DNA of 22,901 bases from an uncultured Collinsella sp. GTDB lineage: Bacteria > Actinomycetota > Coriobacteriia > Coriobacteriales > Coriobacteriaceae. The stretch's first letter is position 1. Each line of letters starts with the position of its first letter. This document shows positions 20,736 to 22,901 of this stretch, piece after piece. Location of the stretch: contig URNI01000019.1 of NCBI GenBank assembly GCA_900549135.1, forward strand, positions 1 to 22,901, in the 5' to 3' direction. Under the pieces are notes generated by a model. It searched no databases. It saw only the letters and a program-made list of their open reading frames with translations, and had not been told where the DNA came from. The translations under genes were made by a program, and so were the position numbers.

Positions 20736-20876
20736 GTTTCCGCAAGCACGCTCAATCGCCCAATATTTCAAGTCACCTTTAGCTAACATTTGCGCAGCTC
20801 ATCGGCCTCACCTGCATGTTTTTTAGTAAGCCGTGGCATACTCGGCGAACGGTATGAAGATGCCGGCCAGAGGGTA

Positions 20877-20904
20877 TTGCAAACGGTCGCTCCCGTGGTA
20901 TGTT
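20877..20904 (+). promoter_or_regulatory. Extended -10 promoter for the ferredoxin gene
   Basis: TTGCAA (20877-20882) and TATGTT (20899-20904) are separated by 16 bases, with TGG immediately before the -10 box, giving an extended -10. It lies 61 bases upstream of the start codon. Confidence 0.6.
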
Positions 20905-20965
20905 TTTGCCCGAATCAAACCGGCGCGCATCGCCTGTAGCGTCGGTCAACAGAGAGGAAACTACC

Positions 20966-21151
20966 ATGGCTCATCCCGTAATTGATGCCGACGAGTGCAT
21001 CGCTTGTGGCGTTTGCGTCGACTCCTGCCCCGCTGGCGTTCTGGAACTCCAGGACGTCGCTACCGTCGCTGACGAGGACTCCTGCGTCGCCTGTGGCGCT
21101 TGCCAGGACGCTTGCCCCGCTGGCGCGATCACCGAGATCGTCGAGGAGTAA
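20966..21151 (+). CDS. 2[4Fe-4S] ferredoxin, clostridial type
   Basis: The protein is 61 residues. It has two CxxCxxCxxxCP motifs, Cys11/14/17/21 and Cys40/43/46/50. The two halves are visibly duplicated (CIACGVCVDSCPAGV and CVACGACQDACPAGA). The size and near-perfect symmetry are those of the small electron carrier used by anaerobes with pyruvate:ferredoxin oxidoreductase, hydrogenase and similar enzymes. AGAGAGGAAA upstream of ATG sets the start; an in-frame ATG at 20900 is not plausible because it overlaps the -10 box. It stands alone between its own promoter and terminator. It may serve the Fe-S enzymes of the window, but nothing shows a specific partner. Confidence 0.96.
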   Translation: MAHPVIDADECIACGVCVDSCPAGVLELQDVATVADEDSCVACGACQDACPAGAITEIVEE

Positions 21152-21193
21152 CAACTCCCCCACTTGCACACTCAAAAGTACACCGTGCACAAA

Positions 21194-21231
21194 AAAAGGA
21201 GGCTTCCGCATCGCCGCGGAGGCCTCCTTTT
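21194..21231 (+). terminator. Ferredoxin terminator
   Basis: AAAAGGAGGC (21194-21203) pairs with GCCTCCTTTT (21222-21231) and TCCGC pairs with GCGGA inside. The stem of about 16 bp ends in TTTT. It lies 42 bases after the stop codon. Confidence 0.9.
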
Positions 21232-21270
21232 GCATATGTGGGCAGCTAATCTTGGAGCGGGACCCTTGGC

Positions 21271-21337
21271 AGTTGCGGTGGAATAGTTCCTGTTTTATGT
21301 CTTGGATGCCGATTTTAGGAACTATTTCACCGCAACT
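21271..21337. repeat. Long palindrome, GTTGCGGTGAAATAG family, copy 2
   Basis: The 21-base arms (21271-21291 and 21317-21337) pair with one G-T wobble. The outer 16 bases match copy 1 (6276-6342) except for one change, but the inner part differs. It lies between the convergent ferredoxin and niaR genes, 17 bases after the niaR stop, where it may serve as the 3' end of the nad operon transcript. Confidence 0.8.
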
Positions 21338-21354
21338 TATAGATGCGGCGTCGA

Positions 21355-21900
21355 CTAGGACAAATCGTCTTCGTAGGGCATCAGGTCTGCTAGGTAGCCT
21401 TTTTCCTTGAGCATCGCCTCGATCTCGTCGAGGGTCTGTTCGTCCTCCGCCGCAATGCGATGGAAGTGGTAGCCGCTGGTCACCGTCAGCAGCGGAAAGC
21501 TCTTGCCGCTCTCGATATCGCGCAGATAGCGCTCGACATCGCGACGATTGCGGATGTCCAGGTCGGCCGTAATCTTACCGTACACGCGGTGATTGACAAT
21601 CACGTTGAGCACAGCGCCGCCGGCGTCGACGATACTCGTGAGCTCATCGCCTGCCTGCTCCACGCTGTGGCGAACCTTGACCAAGCGCGTAGGCACGGCG
21701 GGGCTGCTGGGGGCCTCCTGCAGCACGTAGCCGCGGTTGGTCGCCACGATATCGTGCCCATCGGCGCGCAGCAGGGCGATGTCCTGCACCACGATCTGGC
21801 GGCTCACACCCACCTCGCGGGCAAGCGCGCTGCCCGATACGGGCCCCTTGGCCCCCTCGAGCACGGCCATGATGGCACGGCGACGCTCGCGGGCGTTCAT
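21355..21900 (-). CDS. niaR: NiaR-type niacin-responsive repressor (HTH plus 3H domain)
   Basis: The protein is 181 residues. The N-terminal winged helix (about 5-60; RRRAIMAVLEGAKGPVSGSALAREVGVSRQIVVQDIALLRADGHDI) resembles the HTH_11/BirA type. The C-terminal 3H domain (about 75-175) has the conserved histidines His78 (VRHSVEQ), His104 (VNHRVYG) and His145/His147 (GYHFHRI), which bind metal and nicotinate in this family. NiaR represses NAD synthesis and niacin uptake genes when nicotinic acid is plentiful. Its ATG overlaps the nadC stop by one base, so it is translationally coupled and reports on the operon it likely controls. The operator would lie upstream of the first nad gene, outside the window. 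Confidence 0.92.
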   Translation of the reverse strand: MNARERRRAIMAVLEGAKGPVSGSALAREVGVSRQIVVQDIALLRADGHDIVATNRGYVLQEAPSSPAVPTRLVKVRHSVEQAGDELTSIVDAGGAVLNVIVNHRVYGKITADLDIRNRRDVERYLRDIESGKSFPLLTVTSGYHFHRIAAEDEQTLDEIEAMLKEKGYLADLMPYEDDLS

Positions 21901-22760
21901 TATTTACCGTCCAGCAGACGCAGGTGCTTAAGCGAGAGGTCGAGGATCGGCGCGGAGTGCGTCAGGGCGCCCGAGCTAATAAAGTCAACGCCCAGGTCGG
22001 CAAGCGCGCGGATATTGCTGGCATCCACGTTGCCCGAGCACTCGGTCTTGGCGCGGCCGGCGATAAGTTCAATAGCGGCGGCCATGTCGTCATGGGTCAT
22101 GTTGTCGAACATGATGATGTCGGCGCCGGCCTCCACGGCCTCGCGCACCATGTCCAGGTTCTCGCACTCGATCTCGACCGTCGTGGTAAACGATGCATGG
22201 GCGCGCGCCATCTCGATCGCGCGCGTCACGCCACCGGCGGCATCGATGTGGTTGTCCTTGAGCATGACGGCCGTCGACAGGTTGTAACGGTGGTTGCTGC
22301 CGCCGCCAATCTCAACCGCCGCCTTCTCAAACACGCGCATGCCCGGTGTGGTCTTGCGCGTGTCGACGAGCACGGTCTTGGTTCCCTCGAGCGCCGCGGC
22401 CATGCTGTGCGTATAGGTAGCGATGCCGCTCATGCGCTGCAGGTAGTTGAGCGCCACGCGCTCGCCCGAAAGCAGCACACGCGCATCGCCGCGCACCTGA
22501 CCCACGTGGTCGCCGGCATGCACCTCGTCACCGTCGGCAACATCAAACAGCACCGAGCTCTGCGAATCCAGCAGCTCAAAGGTGCGAGCGAACACATCCA
22601 GGCCGGCAATGATGCCATCGGCTTTGGCGATAAGCTCCACCGTGGCGGGACGCGCCGTGGGGCACACGCTCGCCGTGCTCACGTCCTCAAACGTAATGTC
22701 CTCGCGCAGAGCTTGCAGAATCAGATCATCGACGACGAGCTTCATGGTAATGGGATTCAT
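21900..22760 (-). CDS. nadC: Quinolinate (nicotinate-nucleotide) phosphoribosyltransferase
   Basis: The protein is 286 residues. It converts quinolinate and PRPP to nicotinate mononucleotide, CO2 and pyrophosphate, the last de novo step specific to NAD. Motifs are RVALNYLQRMSGIAT (101-115), DTRKTTPG (133-140), EKAAVEIGGGSNHRYNLS (145-162), LKDNH (167-171), EIECEN, FDN (218-220) and ECSGN (240-244). All expected substrate-binding Arg, Lys and His residues are visible. GGAGGAG upstream sets the start; an alternative at Met6 is less well placed. It begins three bases after the preceding gene and overlaps niaR by one base, which makes a tight operon. Confidence 0.96.
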   Translation of the reverse strand: MNPITMKLVVDDLILQALREDITFEDVSTASVCPTARPATVELIAKADGIIAGLDVFARTFELLDSQSSVLFDVADGDEVHAGDHVGQVRGDARVLLSGERVALNYLQRMSGIATYTHSMAAALEGTKTVLVDTRKTTPGMRVFEKAAVEIGGGSNHRYNLSTAVMLKDNHIDAAGGVTRAIEMARAHASFTTTVEIECENLDMVREAVEAGADIIMFDNMTHDDMAAAIELIAGRAKTECSGNVDASNIRALADLGVDFISSGALTHSAPILDLSLKHLRLLDGK

Positions 22761-22763
22761 GGT

Positions 22764-22901
22764 CTACTCCTCCACGGCCTGCGTGCCGGCGGCACGGGCC
22801 AAATCATCGATTGCCAGAGGGTCGGCGCCCAGGGCGCGATGACGGCCATCGAGCGCGGGATCGCCCGCCTGCTCCACGGCCAGCGACTCGCCGGTACGCA
22901 T
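22764..22901 (-). CDS. C-terminal 45 residues of the gene upstream of nadC, probably nadB
   Basis: An open frame ends at TAG (22764-22766), three bases before nadC. The visible residues are MRTGESLAVEQAGDPALDGRHRALGADPLAIDDLARAAGTQAVEE. The Met at the edge is probably internal. In related bacteria nadA-nadB-nadC order is common, so this is likely the end of L-aspartate oxidase, but the segment carries no diagnostic motif. The nadC ribosome site lies within its last codons. Confidence 0.55.
   Translation of the reverse strand: MRTGESLAVEQAGDPALDGRHRALGADPLAIDDLARAAGTQAVEE

Noticed and set aside
20509..20745. 78-codon minus-strand gene
   Set aside because: It is built from the degenerate 62-bp repeats, lacks a convincing ribosome site and has a random basic composition.

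Overview
The window is high-GC DNA from an anaerobic actinobacterium of the class Coriobacteriia. I think a Collinsella-like gut species is most likely. The reasons are the actinobacterial gene order dnaK-grpE-dnaJ-hspR, the clostridial-style anaerobic flavoprotein and hydratase, a lone 2[4Fe-4S] ferredoxin, and several families of intergenic palindromes that I associate from memory with Collinsella. The genus is an inference, because the window contains no rRNA or marker gene.

Layout. 1-4510: a large iron-sulfur/FAD oxidoreductase (minus, running off the left edge) is divergent from a TetR regulator and a polytopic DUF5692-like membrane protein (plus). Two matched palindromes lie in the divergent gap, so this looks like one self-contained, ligand-controlled redox module of unknown substrate. 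4747-6573: a 500-residue single-pass membrane protein with an acidic cytoplasmic tail, then a very small proline-rich protein. 6706-9449: clpB with its operator. 9510-11604: two small exported or anchored proteins of unknown function, transcribed divergently and flanked by related clusters of palindromic repeats. 11630-13083: a complete IS3-family element inserted in the loop of one of those palindromes. 13279-15624: an aconitase-family hydratase with a 45-bp in-frame tandem duplication. 15898-20443: the dnaK-grpE-dnaJ-hspR operon, read leftward. 20444-20965: a gene-free stretch with degenerate repeats and a ferredoxin promoter. 20966-21151: ferredoxin. 21355-22901: the end of an NAD biosynthesis operon, (probable nadB)-nadC-niaR, read leftward.

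How the genes work together. ClpB and DnaK/GrpE/DnaJ form the disaggregase-refolding system. Both transcription units carry the same 27-bp operator (identical 10-bp halves, 7-bp spacer) just upstream of a -10-like box. The last gene of the dnaK operon encodes an HspR-type repressor, so the window appears to hold an entire HspR feedback circuit with an operator that differs from the usual HAIR consensus. Hairpins at the grpE-dnaJ and dnaJ-hspR junctions could grade expression along the operon. NadC and the niacin-responsive repressor NiaR overlap by one base and probably set NAD synthesis against niacin supply. The least understood part, and the best candidate for an undescribed system, is the oxidoreductase/TetR/DUF5692 module at the left end.
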